64,000 nt of DNA from Martelella sp. HB161492 (lineage in GTDB: Bacteria > Pseudomonadota > Alphaproteobacteria > Rhizobiales > Rhizobiaceae). The DNA lies in NCBI RefSeq assembly GCF_013184775.1, contig NZ_JAATVV010000002.1, positions 1 through 64,000 on the forward strand, written 5' to 3'. Positions 16,681-25,740 of the stretch are shown here, one piece after another (the stretch's first letter is position 1; each line of letters opens with the position of its first letter). The position numbers and the translations under genes were made by a program. The notes under the pieces were generated by a model. It was not told the origin of the DNA and searched no databases. It saw only the letters and a program-made list of their open reading frames with translations.

Positions 16681-19458
16681 TCAGCGTCCTGGCTTGCCGG
16701 TCTTGCCCGTTCGCCGCCCGCGCGCCTTTGCCTCGCCAGGATCCTCATAGCTGCCAGCACCGATCTTGCCGCGCTGAACGGGTTTTGCGTCGCCGCCAGC
16801 CGGCTTCTCAGTGCGACCAACGGTCATTTCATCCAGCGTGTTCTTGCGGAAAAGCGGTCTGGCCGTATCCGTGCCGGGGCCCATATCATCAAGCGACGGC
16901 TTGGCAAAATAGCCTGACGCCGATTTGCGTGTCTCGGCACCGCGCGCCGCCTCCTTCGCCATCGGATCATCCATATTGGCGAGCTCGGCCGCCTTCAGCC
17001 GTTTGATCTCGTCGCGCAGGCGCGCTGCCGTCTCGAAGTCGAGATCAGCCGCAGCATCGCGCATGTTCTTTTCAAGCGCGTCCAGATGGGCCTGAAGGTT
17101 ATTGCCGACCAGATGGCCGCCTGTGGCGAAGCCCTTGCCGTCCTTGCCGCCAATATCGGCACGGACATGATCCTTTTCATAAACCGAATCAAGGATATCG
17201 GAAATCTTGGCCTTGACCGATTCCGGCGTGATGCCATGCTCTTCATTATAGGCCAGCTGCTTCTCGCGCCGACGCGCCGTCTCGTCCATCGCGCGCTGCA
17301 TCGATCCGGTCATCTGATCGGCATAGAGAATGACCTTGCCATCGACATTTCGGGCCGCCCGGCCGATGGTCTGGATGAGCGAGGTTTCCGAGCGCAGGAA
17401 GCCTTCCTTGTCGGCATCGAGAATCGCGACAAAACCGCATTCGGGAATATCAAGGCCTTCGCGCAGCAGGTTGATGCCGACGAGCACGTCGAAAGCGCCG
17501 AGCCGCAGATCGCGAATGATCTCGATCCGCTCCAGCGTGTCGATATCGGAATGCATGTAGCGGACCCGGACACCCTGTTCGTGCAGATATTCGGTAAGGT
17601 CCTCGGCCATACGCTTGGTCAGAACCGTGACCAGCGTGCGGTAGCCCTTCTGCGCCGTTTCGCGGATCTCGCCGAGCACATCGTCGACCTGCGCCTTGGC
17701 CGGCCGGATCTCCACCGGCGGATCGATCAGCCCGGTCGGGCGGATAACCTGTTCGGCAAAGACACCGCCAGCCTGCTCCATCTCCCAGTTGCCCGGCGTC
17801 GCGGAGACGGCAACCGTGTCTGGCCGCATCGCATCCCACTCCTCGAAGCGGAGCGGTCGGTTGTCCATGCAGGAGGGCAGGCGGAAACCATATTCCGCAA
17901 GCGTCGCCTTGCGCCGGAAGTCGCCGCGATACATGCCACCGATCTGCGGAATGGTGACGTGGCTTTCATCAATGAAGATCAGCGCATTATCGGGAATATA
18001 TTCGAACAGTGTCGGCGGCGGCTCGCCAGGCCGGCGCCCGGTCAGGTAGCGCGAATAATTCTCGATACCGGCACAAGATCCCGTCGCCTCCATCATCTCG
18101 AGATCATATCGCGTGCGCTGCTCCAACCTTTGCGCCTCAAGAAGTCTTCCTGCTTTTTCAAGTTCTTGAAGACGTTGCCTCAACTCTTCCTTGATCGCTT
18201 TGATCGCCGCATTCAGGGTTGGACGCGGTGTCACGTAATGTGAGTTGGCGTAGATCTTGACGGATTTCAGATCGCCGGTCTTCTGCCCGGTCAGCGGATC
18301 GAATTCGGTGATCTGGTCGATCTCGTCGCCGAACATCGAAATGCGCCAGGCCGCGTCTTCAAGGTGGGCCGGAAAGATCTCGATCGTATCGCCGCGCACG
18401 CGGAAGGAGCCGCGCTGAAAGTCCATGTCGCGCCGCTTATATTGCTGGGCCACGAGATCGGCGAGCAGCTGACGCTGATCAAGCACATCGCCAACCTGCA
18501 TCTGGAAGGTCATCGCCGTATAGGTTTCGACCGAGCCGATACCATAGATGCAGGAGACGGAGGCGACGATGATGCAGTCATCCCGCTCGAGGATGGCACG
18601 CGTTGCGGCGTGACGCATGCGGTCGATCTGTTCGTTGATCGACGATTCCTTTTCGATATAGGTGTCCGAGCGCGGCACATAGGCTTCAGGCTGATAGTAG
18701 TCGTAATAGGAGACGAAATACTCAACCGCATTGTCGGGGAAGAAATTCTTGAACTCGGAATAGAGCTGCGCCGCCAGCGTCTTGTTGGGTGCCAGAATGA
18801 CGGCGGGACGCTGCGTTTCCTCAATCACCTTCGCCATGGTGAAGGTTTTGCCCGAACCGGTTACCCCGAGCAGCACCTGGCTGCGCTCGCCGGAATTCAG
18901 CCCCTCGACGAGATCTGCGATCGCGGTCGGCTGGTCACCCGAGGGCTTGTATTCGGTCACCATCTTCAGCTGGATTCCGCCTTCCGACTTTTCCGGCCGT
19001 TCGGGGCGGTGCGGCGTCCAGATCTTGCCATCCTTGAACAGCGGGTTGCCGCTCTCGATCAGTTTCGAAAGCGCATCCACCGTGGCCGTGACGGCACCGG
19101 TTGCAAGCGCACCGGCCTCTTCCAGCGAAACATCGACGCCAGCAACCGGGTTGAGACCGGCGGCGGCGCGTGTCTTCGGGTCGTTTGAAGCACCAAGCGA
19201 AACCCCGCGCGCGGTCCGTCCCGCAGTCGGGCTCTCCTTGCCGCCGCGGGTGCTGGCGCCATCGGACGCGCGTGCACGATGCTTTCCCGCCCGGGAGGCA
19301 AGCTTGCGCTGCGAATCGGTCGCCTCCGCCTCTGCCTCGCGCTCGAGATCTTTCACCCAATCACTGACAGAGCCTTCGAAAGGGGCTGCCTCGAAGGGAG
19401 CCTGAGGCGCTTCTTCAAAGCCGTTGTCGGATGCAGGTTTCTTCGGTGTTCTGGCCAT
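16681..19458 (-). CDS. uvrB: Excinuclease ABC subunit B with long N-terminal extension
   Basis: 925 residues from the ATG at 19456-19458 (MARTPKK). The frame extends to 19557, but a LexA-type box at 19514-19528 lies in that extension, which argues for the shorter start. UvrB receives damaged DNA from UvrA and presents it to UvrC. Visible are Walker A ([14 protein letters not shown]), the damage-probing beta-hairpin ([12 protein letters not shown]), the DEAD-type motif (FIDESH), the helicase C motifs ending IGRAARN, and a UVR helix pair ([20 protein letters not shown]). About 160 low-complexity, charged residues precede the conserved core and about 100 basic residues follow the UVR region; E. 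coli UvrB is about 670 residues. Confidence 0.95.
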   Translation of the reverse strand: MARTPKKPASDNGFEEAPQAPFEAAPFEGSVSDWVKDLEREAEAEATDSQRKLASRAGKHRARASDGASTRGGKESPTAGRTARGVSLGASNDPKTRAAAGLNPVAGVDVSLEEAGALATGAVTATVDALSKLIESGNPLFKDGKIWTPHRPERPEKSEGGIQLKMVTEYKPSGDQPTAIADLVEGLNSGERSQVLLGVTGSGKTFTMAKVIEETQRPAVILAPNKTLAAQLYSEFKNFFPDNAVEYFVSYYDYYQPEAYVPRSDTYIEKESSINEQIDRMRHAATRAILERDDCIIVASVSCIYGIGSVETYTAMTFQMQVGDVLDQRQLLADLVAQQYKRRDMDFQRGSFRVRGDTIEIFPAHLEDAAWRISMFGDEIDQITEFDPLTGQKTGDLKSVKIYANSHYVTPRPTLNAAIKAIKEELRQRLQELEKAGRLLEAQRLEQRTRYDLEMMEATGSCAGIENYSRYLTGRRPGEPPPTLFEYIPDNALIFIDESHVTIPQIGGMYRGDFRRKATLAEYGFRLPSCMDNRPLRFEEWDAMRPDTVAVSATPGNWEMEQAGGVFAEQVIRPTGLIDPPVEIRPAKAQVDDVLGEIRETAQKGYRTLVTVLTKRMAEDLTEYLHEQGVRVRYMHSDIDTLERIEIIRDLRLGAFDVLVGINLLREGLDIPECGFVAILDADKEGFLRSETSLIQTIGRAARNVDGKVILYADQMTGSMQRAMDETARRREKQLAYNEEHGITPESVKAKISDILDSVYEKDHVRADIGGKDGKGFATGGHLVGNNLQAHLDALEKNMRDAAADLDFETAARLRDEIKRLKAAELANMDDPMAKEAARGAETRKSASGYFAKPSLDDMGPGTDTARPLFRKNTLDEMTVGRTEKPAGGDAKPVQRGKIGAGSYEDPGEAKARGRRTGKTGKPGR

Positions 19459-19513
19459 GGCCGGACTATGGACGCTTCCCCGCAGAATTGGAAGAGCCCG
19501 GCCGGGAAAAATA

Positions 19514-19528
19514 GAACGAAAGAGGAAC
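19514..19528 (-). promoter_or_regulatory. Candidate LexA (SOS) box of uvrB
   Basis: GAACGAAAGAGGAAC matches GAAC-N7-GAAC, the reverse complement of the alphaproteobacterial SOS box GTTC-N7-GTTC. It ends 56 bp before the uvrB start. UvrB is a classical SOS gene, so repression by LexA is expected. Confidence 0.75.
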
Positions 19529-19759
19529 TTTCTTATTGACGTTCGGCAACGCCTCACCGATCACAGAAACGCGAAATCGGCTGAATACCGGGCCAGCTGT
19601 CGTCGCATTGCAACAAATTGCCCAGAAGTTCCTTAATTTTCTCCACATTTACTGTGTAATCATCATCGAACAGAACGACATGCCTGGTGCCAGCTCAGCC
19701 GAACCCCGATCGGGTCGGATACCGTCCTGAAACGACACAAGCCCGGATTTCGAAAGCTC

Positions 19760-21130
19760 ATGCCTGATAATCAAGCCGCCATAGCTTCTATACGCTTCGG
19801 TTACGGATTGCCGGCAGATCACGGCAAATTCGCCAGTCCTGACTCGATCCTGGCGATGGCACATGCCGTTGCCCGCACTCAGGCGCCTTATCCGGTCGAA
19901 GGCATTGGCAAGCGTAAACAGCAACTCACAAGTTACATTCAGCATTTTGCTGCAGAGCAAGAGAAGCAGCGACAGGGCAGCCGCGACAAGGACGGTATTC
20001 GTCAGCTGCGTGGCTCCGCCATTCGCGCGTTTCAGCAGGACCGGACAGCGATGCTGGCTGATGCCGTGACCTCATCTGACGGGTTTGGCCAGCGGCTTGT
20101 CCGTTTCTGGTCTGATCATTTCAGCATCGCCAGCAGCAAAGTCTCGGAACTCTTGCTCATGGTTCCGCTGTTTGAAGCCGAGAGCATCAGGCCGAACATC
20201 GCCGGCCAGTTCGGCACGCTTCTGCGCGCGGCAACCCTCGATCCGGCCATGCTGATCTATCTCGATCAGACCAAATCGATGGATCCCGATTCCCGCATCG
20301 GCCAAAAGCAGGGCCGGGGCATCAACGAAAATCTCGGGCGTGAGCTGCTTGAGCTGCATACGCTGGGCGCTGGCAGCGGATATACGCAGGATGACGTCCG
20401 ACAGACCGCCTATCTGCTTGCGGGACTGACCGTGGAAAGACCGAAAATGCGAACTGTCTTCGATCCCGCCCGCAGCGCGGCGGGACCGTTTACCGTCATG
20501 GGGCAGCACTATGCGACCGACAGGCACAGCCTGGCCGAGATCGAGCGTCTGCTGACAGATCTCGCTGTCGCTCCGCAAACCGCCAGAACCATAAGCCGCA
20601 AGCTGGCGGTGCATTTTATCTCCGACCAGCCGGATGAGCAGCTGGTCTCTGCCATGGCACAGACCTGGCTCGACAGTGGCGGGGCTCTGGATCAGGTCTA
20701 TGCGGTCATGCTGCGCCACCCGTCGGCGTGGTCGCCCGCATTCACCAAGGCGAAACAGCCTTGTGACTATCTTGTTTCATCACTGCGTGCGCTCACGGTC
20801 AGCCGCAAGGCGCTCGCCGGTCATGAGATCGACCAGCTATTCAATGCGGTGCTTCCGTCGATGGGGCAGGCGATATGGGATCCGCCAAGCCCCGAGGGCT
20901 TTGATGAACGCCGCGAGAGCTGGATTACCGCCCATCAGCTGGCCGCCCGGCTGCAGCTTGCACAGCAGCTGACCCAGCATGTCAACTCGCGCATCGAGCC
21001 TGCACAGCTGGCCGAAAACGCATTGGGGCCGCTTGCGTCCGCGTCGCTTCAAACGGCCATTGCGCGGGCACCAAGCCGCGAGGCGGGACGGCTCGCCGTT
21101 CTGGCTTCCCCGCAATTCAATCAGCGATGA
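19760..21130 (+). CDS. DUF1800 family protein
   Basis: 456 residues. The order of motifs (RFGYG at the N-terminus, then FWSDHFSI, then GRELLELHTLGAGSGYTQDDVRQTAYLLAGL, then the C-terminal WDPPSPEGFDE) is that of DUF1800. The biochemical role is unknown. Its gene is followed 10 bp later by a DUF1501 gene, a pairing seen in many bacteria and suggestive of joint function in the envelope. No clear signal peptide is visible, so it may be cytoplasmic or carried out with its partner. It is divergent from uvrB across about 300 bp. Confidence 0.85.
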   Translation: MPDNQAAIASIRFGYGLPADHGKFASPDSILAMAHAVARTQAPYPVEGIGKRKQQLTSYIQHFAAEQEKQRQGSRDKDGIRQLRGSAIRAFQQDRTAMLADAVTSSDGFGQRLVRFWSDHFSIASSKVSELLLMVPLFEAESIRPNIAGQFGTLLRAATLDPAMLIYLDQTKSMDPDSRIGQKQGRGINENLGRELLELHTLGAGSGYTQDDVRQTAYLLAGLTVERPKMRTVFDPARSAAGPFTVMGQHYATDRHSLAEIERLLTDLAVAPQTARTISRKLAVHFISDQPDEQLVSAMAQTWLDSGGALDQVYAVMLRHPSAWSPAFTKAKQPCDYLVSSLRALTVSRKALAGHEIDQLFNAVLPSMGQAIWDPPSPEGFDERRESWITAHQLAARLQLAQQLTQHVNSRIEPAQLAENALGPLASASLQTAIARAPSREAGRLAVLASPQFNQR

Positions 21131-21140
21131 AGGAAGATCA

Positions 21141-22310
21141 ATGGACCTTGCCACGACCAGCAGTCGCCGTGCCTTTCTCACCGGTGCCTGCTCGCTTGCC
21201 GCCTTGCCGCTGACCAGCCGTTTCGCGCTCGCCAAAGGGCCGGGGGAGAACCGCTTCGTCGCCATCGTTCTGCGCGGAGCCATGGACGGGCTGGATCTGG
21301 TCCAGCCCTATGGTGATGCGCGTCTTTTTTCCCTGCGCCCGGAGCTGGCCCTGACGCCGGACAAGGGCCTGCTTGATCTTGACGGACGCTTTGGCCTGCA
21401 TCCGGCAGCAAAAGAGCTCTTTCCCCTGTTTAAGGCGCAGGAGCTGAGCTTTGTGCACTCGGTTTCAACCCCCTATCGCAATCAGCGCAGCCATTTCGAC
21501 GGTCAGGACATTCTGGAAACCGGTGGCAACAGCCATGCCGAAAGCAGCGGCTGGCTGAACCGTGCCGTCGGCCTGGTGCGCGGCGGTGATATCCGCGCCA
21601 TTGACGTTGCAACCGGCGCTGACCTGATCCTTCAGGGCGACAGTCCGGCAGAGATCTGGTCACCGCACGACAGTGTCGGCATGTCGGGTGATGAGATTGC
21701 CATGCTGCAGCACTTGTTTTCCGACGAACAGGACTTTGCCACCGCCTTTCAGCAGGCACTGGATGCCGATCAGAACACACGATCCACGTTCGGCAAGCGC
21801 AAGCCAGGCGCCTCGACCACCGGTCTTGCCCGAATGGCCGGCGGCTTCCTGAAGACCGACTATCGTATGGCGGCCTTCTCGGTGCTGGGCTGGGATACTC
21901 ATATCGACCAGACGCGGCAGTTTGCCAGCGCCACCGACACGCTGGCCAGCGCCATTGTGACGCTAAGGCAGGCAATGGGCGAAGATGCATGGCGTCACAC
22001 GGCTGTGGTCGCATCAACCGAATTCGGCCGCACGGCCCGCCAGAATGGTACGGGCGGCACGGATCACGGAACCGGCAGCTGTGCCATTCTGGCCGGCGGC
22101 GCAATTCCCGGCGGCCGGGTCATCACCGACTGGCCCGGACTGAAGGATGGCGACCTGCTTGACGATCGCGATCTGAAGCCGACGGCCGACATCCGCGAGA
22201 TCTTCGCACTGATGCTGAACCGGCAGTTCGGGATTTCCCGCAATGCGCTGGCGAGCACAGTCTTTCCCGGTCTCAGCTATACCAGCATGGAAACGCAGCT
22301 GCGCGGGTAG
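21141..22310 (+). CDS. DUF1501 family protein, Tat-exported
   Basis: 389 residues from the ATG at 21141, with AAGGAAGA just upstream; the longer frame from 20979 overlaps DUF1800 and is rejected. The N-terminus SRRAFLTGACSLAALPL is a twin-arginine signal followed by a hydrophobic stretch and an ALA site, so the protein is exported folded. Family motifs are HFDGQDILETG and TEFGRTARQNGTGGTDHGTG; the latter resembles metal-binding motifs of the sulfatase/alkaline-phosphatase fold. Substrate and reaction are unknown. It ends 8 bp from the convergent RDD gene. Confidence 0.87.
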   Translation: MDLATTSSRRAFLTGACSLAALPLTSRFALAKGPGENRFVAIVLRGAMDGLDLVQPYGDARLFSLRPELALTPDKGLLDLDGRFGLHPAAKELFPLFKAQELSFVHSVSTPYRNQRSHFDGQDILETGGNSHAESSGWLNRAVGLVRGGDIRAIDVATGADLILQGDSPAEIWSPHDSVGMSGDEIAMLQHLFSDEQDFATAFQQALDADQNTRSTFGKRKPGASTTGLARMAGGFLKTDYRMAAFSVLGWDTHIDQTRQFASATDTLASAIVTLRQAMGEDAWRHTAVVASTEFGRTARQNGTGGTDHGTGSCAILAGGAIPGGRVITDWPGLKDGDLLDDRDLKPTADIREIFALMLNRQFGISRNALASTVFPGLSYTSMETQLRG

Positions 22311-22317
22311 CGCCGCA

Positions 22318-23166
22318 TCAGTTGCGCAGCACGACGAAACTGCCGCAGATGGCATCGTGATACATACGGCCGCGCCACAATGCCATCGGGAAGACCCACC
22401 AGACGAACAATACCAGAAGAGTGGCCGAGCCGGACAGGAGCGACAGGCCGAGTGCACGCGAGGGCGCGCCCATCGTCTCCAGCAGTGCCACGCCCTCTGC
22501 GACCGAATGGATTTCGGGAGTGGCGCCCGACAGGATGAACTGGATGACGGCGAAGACGCAGATCGGCCAGAACTTCAGATATTCACGCATTGCCGAGACG
22601 TAGAAGCCGATCGACGCTGGCGCCTTTTCATAGGGCTGCCGCGTGACGATGAGCGAGAGCGCGCGCTTTCCCGGAGTCCAGCCGAACAGACCTGTGGCGG
22701 CAGCGAAGTAGAGTGGAAGAATGGCAATATCAAGCAAGCTCGTCAGACGGGTCGCCAAGGTCGACGGGAAGATCGGCGTGCCATTCGCATCGGTCTGGAT
22801 CGATACCGAGCGCGTTTCACTGGATTGCTCGTCTACCTTCCGGCTTTCAGTGACCACGACAAAATATTTCTTCGCCATGAAGACACTGTCGACGATACAG
22901 CGCTGCGCCTTGAGGCCATCGCCGCTGGTATCGGGCCAGAGCGATTCGATCTCGCCGGCAATGTCCGGCACATCGGTACTGGAACAGGTGCGACTGTTCA
23001 GAAAGGATGTTCCAAGTGCCGGCTGCAGCGATGGCACGAGAAAGCCGAGGGCCCCGACCAGAAAGGTGAACAACACCGAGTAGATCAGACTGTCGATGAT
23101 GAAGGCGCCAGCGCGGCGCAGAAAAAAGCGTGGCGGTCCGGATTTCGTCGGCGTTGTGGCAGGCAT
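22318..23166 (-). CDS. RDD-domain membrane protein
   Basis: 282 residues. RDD-type features are RRAGAFIIDSLIYSVLFTF near the N-terminus and GWTPGKRALSLIVTR before the later helices. About four to five membrane spans are visible, with a 100-residue soluble loop between the first and second containing Cys pairs (SRTCSS, QRCIVD) that could form a periplasmic disulfide. RDD proteins have been linked to ion transport in a few cases, but no function is assigned here. Confidence 0.75.
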   Translation of the reverse strand: MPATTPTKSGPPRFFLRRAGAFIIDSLIYSVLFTFLVGALGFLVPSLQPALGTSFLNSRTCSSTDVPDIAGEIESLWPDTSGDGLKAQRCIVDSVFMAKKYFVVVTESRKVDEQSSETRSVSIQTDANGTPIFPSTLATRLTSLLDIAILPLYFAAATGLFGWTPGKRALSLIVTRQPYEKAPASIGFYVSAMREYLKFWPICVFAVIQFILSGATPEIHSVAEGVALLETMGAPSRALGLSLLSGSATLLVLFVWWVFPMALWRGRMYHDAICGSFVVLRN

Positions 23167-23250
23167 CAGGTCATTCCGATTCGTCGCATTTGCTGTGTAA
23201 ACAAGCTGTAACGCGAGATCGCCCCGTGCTTCAACGCCAAAGGCGCCGCC

Positions 23251-23640
23251 TCAGTGCTGCGGTGGCACCGGTGTTGGCTGTCCGTCCTTGTCGACAGCAA
23301 CCATGACGAACTGCGCCTCGGTCACCTTTTCACGCTTCGGCTTGTCATGACGATGCACCCAGGCTTCGACATCCACGGTCATCGAGGTCCGGCCGACGCG
23401 GTCGAAATGCGTGTAGACGCAGAGCGTGTCGCCGATCTTGACCGGGAGCTTGAAGGACATTGAATTGACAGCCGCCGTCACCGTGCGGTTTCCGGCCCGC
23501 TCCGAGGCGCGGACGAAAGCGGCAAGGTCCATCTGCGACATGACCCAGCCGCCGAAAATATCACCTGCCGGATTGGCATTTGCCGGCATCGCAACCGTCC
23601 GCATGGTCAGCTCGCCCTTGGGCGATCCATTGTCAATCAT
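23251..23640 (-). CDS. Acyl-CoA thioesterase, YciA-like hotdog fold
   Basis: 129 residues from the ATG at 23638-23640, with AGGAG six bases upstream; a TTG at 23646 overlaps nothing better. The hotdog helix and its catalytic surroundings are NANPAGDIFGGWVMSQMDLAA, with Asn and Asp in the positions used by YciA/acyl-CoA hydrolases. It hydrolyses short- to medium-chain acyl-CoA in the cytoplasm. The gene stands alone, 84 bp downstream of another transcription direction change. Confidence 0.87.
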   Translation of the reverse strand: MIDNGSPKGELTMRTVAMPANANPAGDIFGGWVMSQMDLAAFVRASERAGNRTVTAAVNSMSFKLPVKIGDTLCVYTHFDRVGRTSMTVDVEAWVHRHDKPKREKVTEAQFVMVAVDKDGQPTPVPPQH

Positions 23641-23833
23641 CTCCAACTCCTGAAACTATCGTGTCGCACGTCGCGCGTGTCCTGAACATGTGCTGCAAGA
23701 TGAGAAATCCGACCCGCCTGTACAAGATGACAAAGCGCAAGCCAGCCATGCAAAAGCGCCGTCAGAAAAGCATTTGTTTACGCTTCTCTGCTTTACTCGT
23801 TCCATCGGTTTGAGAAAAAAAGAGCGGAATAGT

Positions 23834-24901
23834 ATGGCGTATCCCTCGCTCCTTAGGCGGACGGCTTCCGTGGCCGCCCTTGCAGCTGCCTTGACTTCAT
23901 GTTCGGTCTCGGGGCTGATGACCTCGTTTTCAATCGACACCAAGGACAACTCGCCGCCGCCGCAAACCAGAGTGGCCGCCACTGTGCCCGAACAGCCCCC
24001 GGTTCCGACACCGGCGCCGGGTCGGGCAGCATCGCCTGCGCCATCAATCGCGAAAGCCGCAGCAACACCGACGGTTGGCCAGGATGTCGCCCAGGCATCG
24101 GCCGGGCAGGGCACATCCATTGACGGCTATCTCGGCTTTGCCGCCGAAACGCCCGCAGTGACCATTGCCACCACGGACATCACCACCACCGGTCCGACTG
24201 ACGATGCCGTGGCTGCCGTCATCGCCGAAGCCAAGACCGATATCGACCCGATCGAAACCGCATCGATCACGCCCGTTGCACCTCCGGACATGTCACAGAT
24301 GCCGCCGGCATCGCAGTCGCCCTCGCAAAGCAAGATGCCGCAGATCATGCCGCTCGCCGAGCGCCAGTGCCGCAGCGAGCTCGCCAAGATGGGGGTCAGC
24401 TTCGCCGAAATGGAGGCGATCGCCAACGGCGTCCACTGCGACGTTCCCTATCCGATCAAGCTCAAGGGACTTTCGGGCGATATCAAGGTATCGCCGGCCG
24501 TCACCATCAACTGCGAAACCGCGCTCTCGCTTGCCGAATGGGTGCAGAACGATGTCGCTCCTGCCGTGCGGGTACGCTATCTCACCGGCATCGCCTCCAT
24601 CAACACAATGGGCGGCTATTCCTGCCGCCGGATGAATAATGGCAGCAAGAATCCCGGCTGGTCCGAACATGCCTCGGGCAATGCGATCGATGTTGGCGGA
24701 CTGACCCTGAACAGCGGCAAGACCATCGACGTCTCGAAGAAGAGCATCTTCGCCTTCCGGGAGCGGGGCTTGCTGACGGCCATCAGAACCGACAGCTGCT
24801 CCTATTTCAACACCGTGCTCGGCCCCGGCTATCCTGAGCACGACGATCATCTGCACCTTGACCTGATGCAGCGCAATTCCGGCAAGCACTATTGCGAATA
24901 G
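23834..24901 (+). CDS. Extensin-like domain lipoprotein
   Basis: 355 residues from the ATG at 23834; a longer frame from 23690 lacks a signal. Residues 1-23 are a lipoprotein signal ending in LTSC, so the product is probably anchored to a membrane in the envelope. A Pro/Ala/Thr-rich spacer (45-180) precedes the extensin-like C-terminal domain (about 190-355), with conserved features CRSELAKMGV, SYSCR-type SCRRMNNG, WSEHASGNAIDVGG and HDDHLHLD. The last two resemble metal-binding motifs of peptidoglycan DD-peptidase-like folds (HxxxxxxxD and HxH), so cell-wall binding or hydrolysis is plausible. Confidence 0.82.
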   Translation: MAYPSLLRRTASVAALAAALTSCSVSGLMTSFSIDTKDNSPPPQTRVAATVPEQPPVPTPAPGRAASPAPSIAKAAATPTVGQDVAQASAGQGTSIDGYLGFAAETPAVTIATTDITTTGPTDDAVAAVIAEAKTDIDPIETASITPVAPPDMSQMPPASQSPSQSKMPQIMPLAERQCRSELAKMGVSFAEMEAIANGVHCDVPYPIKLKGLSGDIKVSPAVTINCETALSLAEWVQNDVAPAVRVRYLTGIASINTMGGYSCRRMNNGSKNPGWSEHASGNAIDVGGLTLNSGKTIDVSKKSIFAFRERGLLTAIRTDSCSYFNTVLGPGYPEHDDHLHLDLMQRNSGKHYCE

Positions 24902-25376
24902 GGGGAGGGGTATACAAGCTCATCCTTCCTCCCCGGGTCAGTCGATAAAAAATATTTATCGCCAAGGAAGCCGGCGCCGGACCGGTTGAAATCGCCTCCC
25001 ATAAACCCCATCTGAAACCCTTCAGGCGCACCAAAAGGGATCGTCCAGCGGTGTGCCTGCCATCGTTTTCGTCGTCCTCAAGCCCACCTTATACCCCATC
25101 CGCCCGGCGCATCACCGCAGGTGCAGGCAGACTGAAGAGATCTCTTCAGAATCTCCGAAACCGGCCTGAAACCAACTGGTAATGTTCCGGCTTCACTGCG
25201 CTGACGTTCCATGGGTGACGGATATTTTCTTAATGACAACATCGCGGGATGAGCATTAAGATCGTATCTGTCGAAGGGAGCTTGAAAACGAACTCGGAAC
25301 GAACAGATAGAGATAAGAAGCATGGGCCTGATGATATCTTCGTTGAGACCCGAAAGGATAAACGGAGCCAGATGAA
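24902..25376. other. 475-bp intergenic region before clpS
   Basis: No gene was recognised. It holds a 7-bp dyad CGATAAA-AAATA-TTTATCG at 24943-24961 (possible terminator of the extensin-like gene) and the 18-bp perfect palindrome at 25132-25149. The length leaves room for a small RNA or a long clpS leader. Confidence 0.45.
25132..25149. promoter_or_regulatory. 18-bp perfect palindrome upstream of clpS
   Basis: CTGAAGAGATCTCTTCAG reads identically on both strands and has no loop, so it is a better candidate for a dimeric protein-binding site than for an RNA hairpin. It lies about 230 bp before clpS. Confidence 0.45.
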
Positions 25377-25730
25377 ATGATCGCGATGCCGATCCGGATG
25401 CAAGATGATCCACCCGAAAAAGGGGGCAATCCGAGCCGCGGAACAGCGGTGATCGCGCGCACAAAGCCCAAGGCTAAAAAACCCAGCCTCTACCGGGTTC
25501 TCCTGTTGAACGATGACTACACGCCAATGGAATTCGTGGTTCACATTCTGGAGCGCTTTTTCCAGAAAGATCGCGAGGCGGCTACCCGCATCATGTTGAA
25601 CGTACACAATAATGGCGTCGGCGAATGCGGTGTTTATACCTATGAGGTGGCTGAGACCAAGGTCAGTCAGGTCATGGATTTTGCCCGCCAGCATCAGCAT
25701 CCATTGCAATGTGTCATGGAAAAGAAGTGA
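25377..25730 (+). CDS. clpS: ATP-dependent Clp protease adaptor ClpS
   Basis: 117 residues, with GGAG nine bases before the ATG. The conserved face [20 protein letters not shown] forms the N-degron pocket that binds proteins with destabilising N-terminal residues and delivers them to ClpA. The [10 protein letters not shown] linker and the C-terminal [19 protein letters not shown] are typical. It lies 10 bp before clpA, giving a conserved operon. Starts a few codons downstream (Met4, Met8) cannot be excluded. Confidence 0.93.
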   Translation: MIAMPIRMQDDPPEKGGNPSRGTAVIARTKPKAKKPSLYRVLLLNDDYTPMEFVVHILERFFQKDREAATRIMLNVHNNGVGECGVYTYEVAETKVSQVMDFARQHQHPLQCVMEKK

Positions 25731-25740
25731 GGTTCTGATC

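Noticed and set aside
19667-19675. GAACAGAAC as an SOS box
   Set aside because: The two GAAC half-sites are separated by one base rather than seven.
24902-25376. tRNA or known riboswitch before clpS
   Set aside because: No cloverleaf or known conserved riboswitch core could be traced; only dyads are visible.
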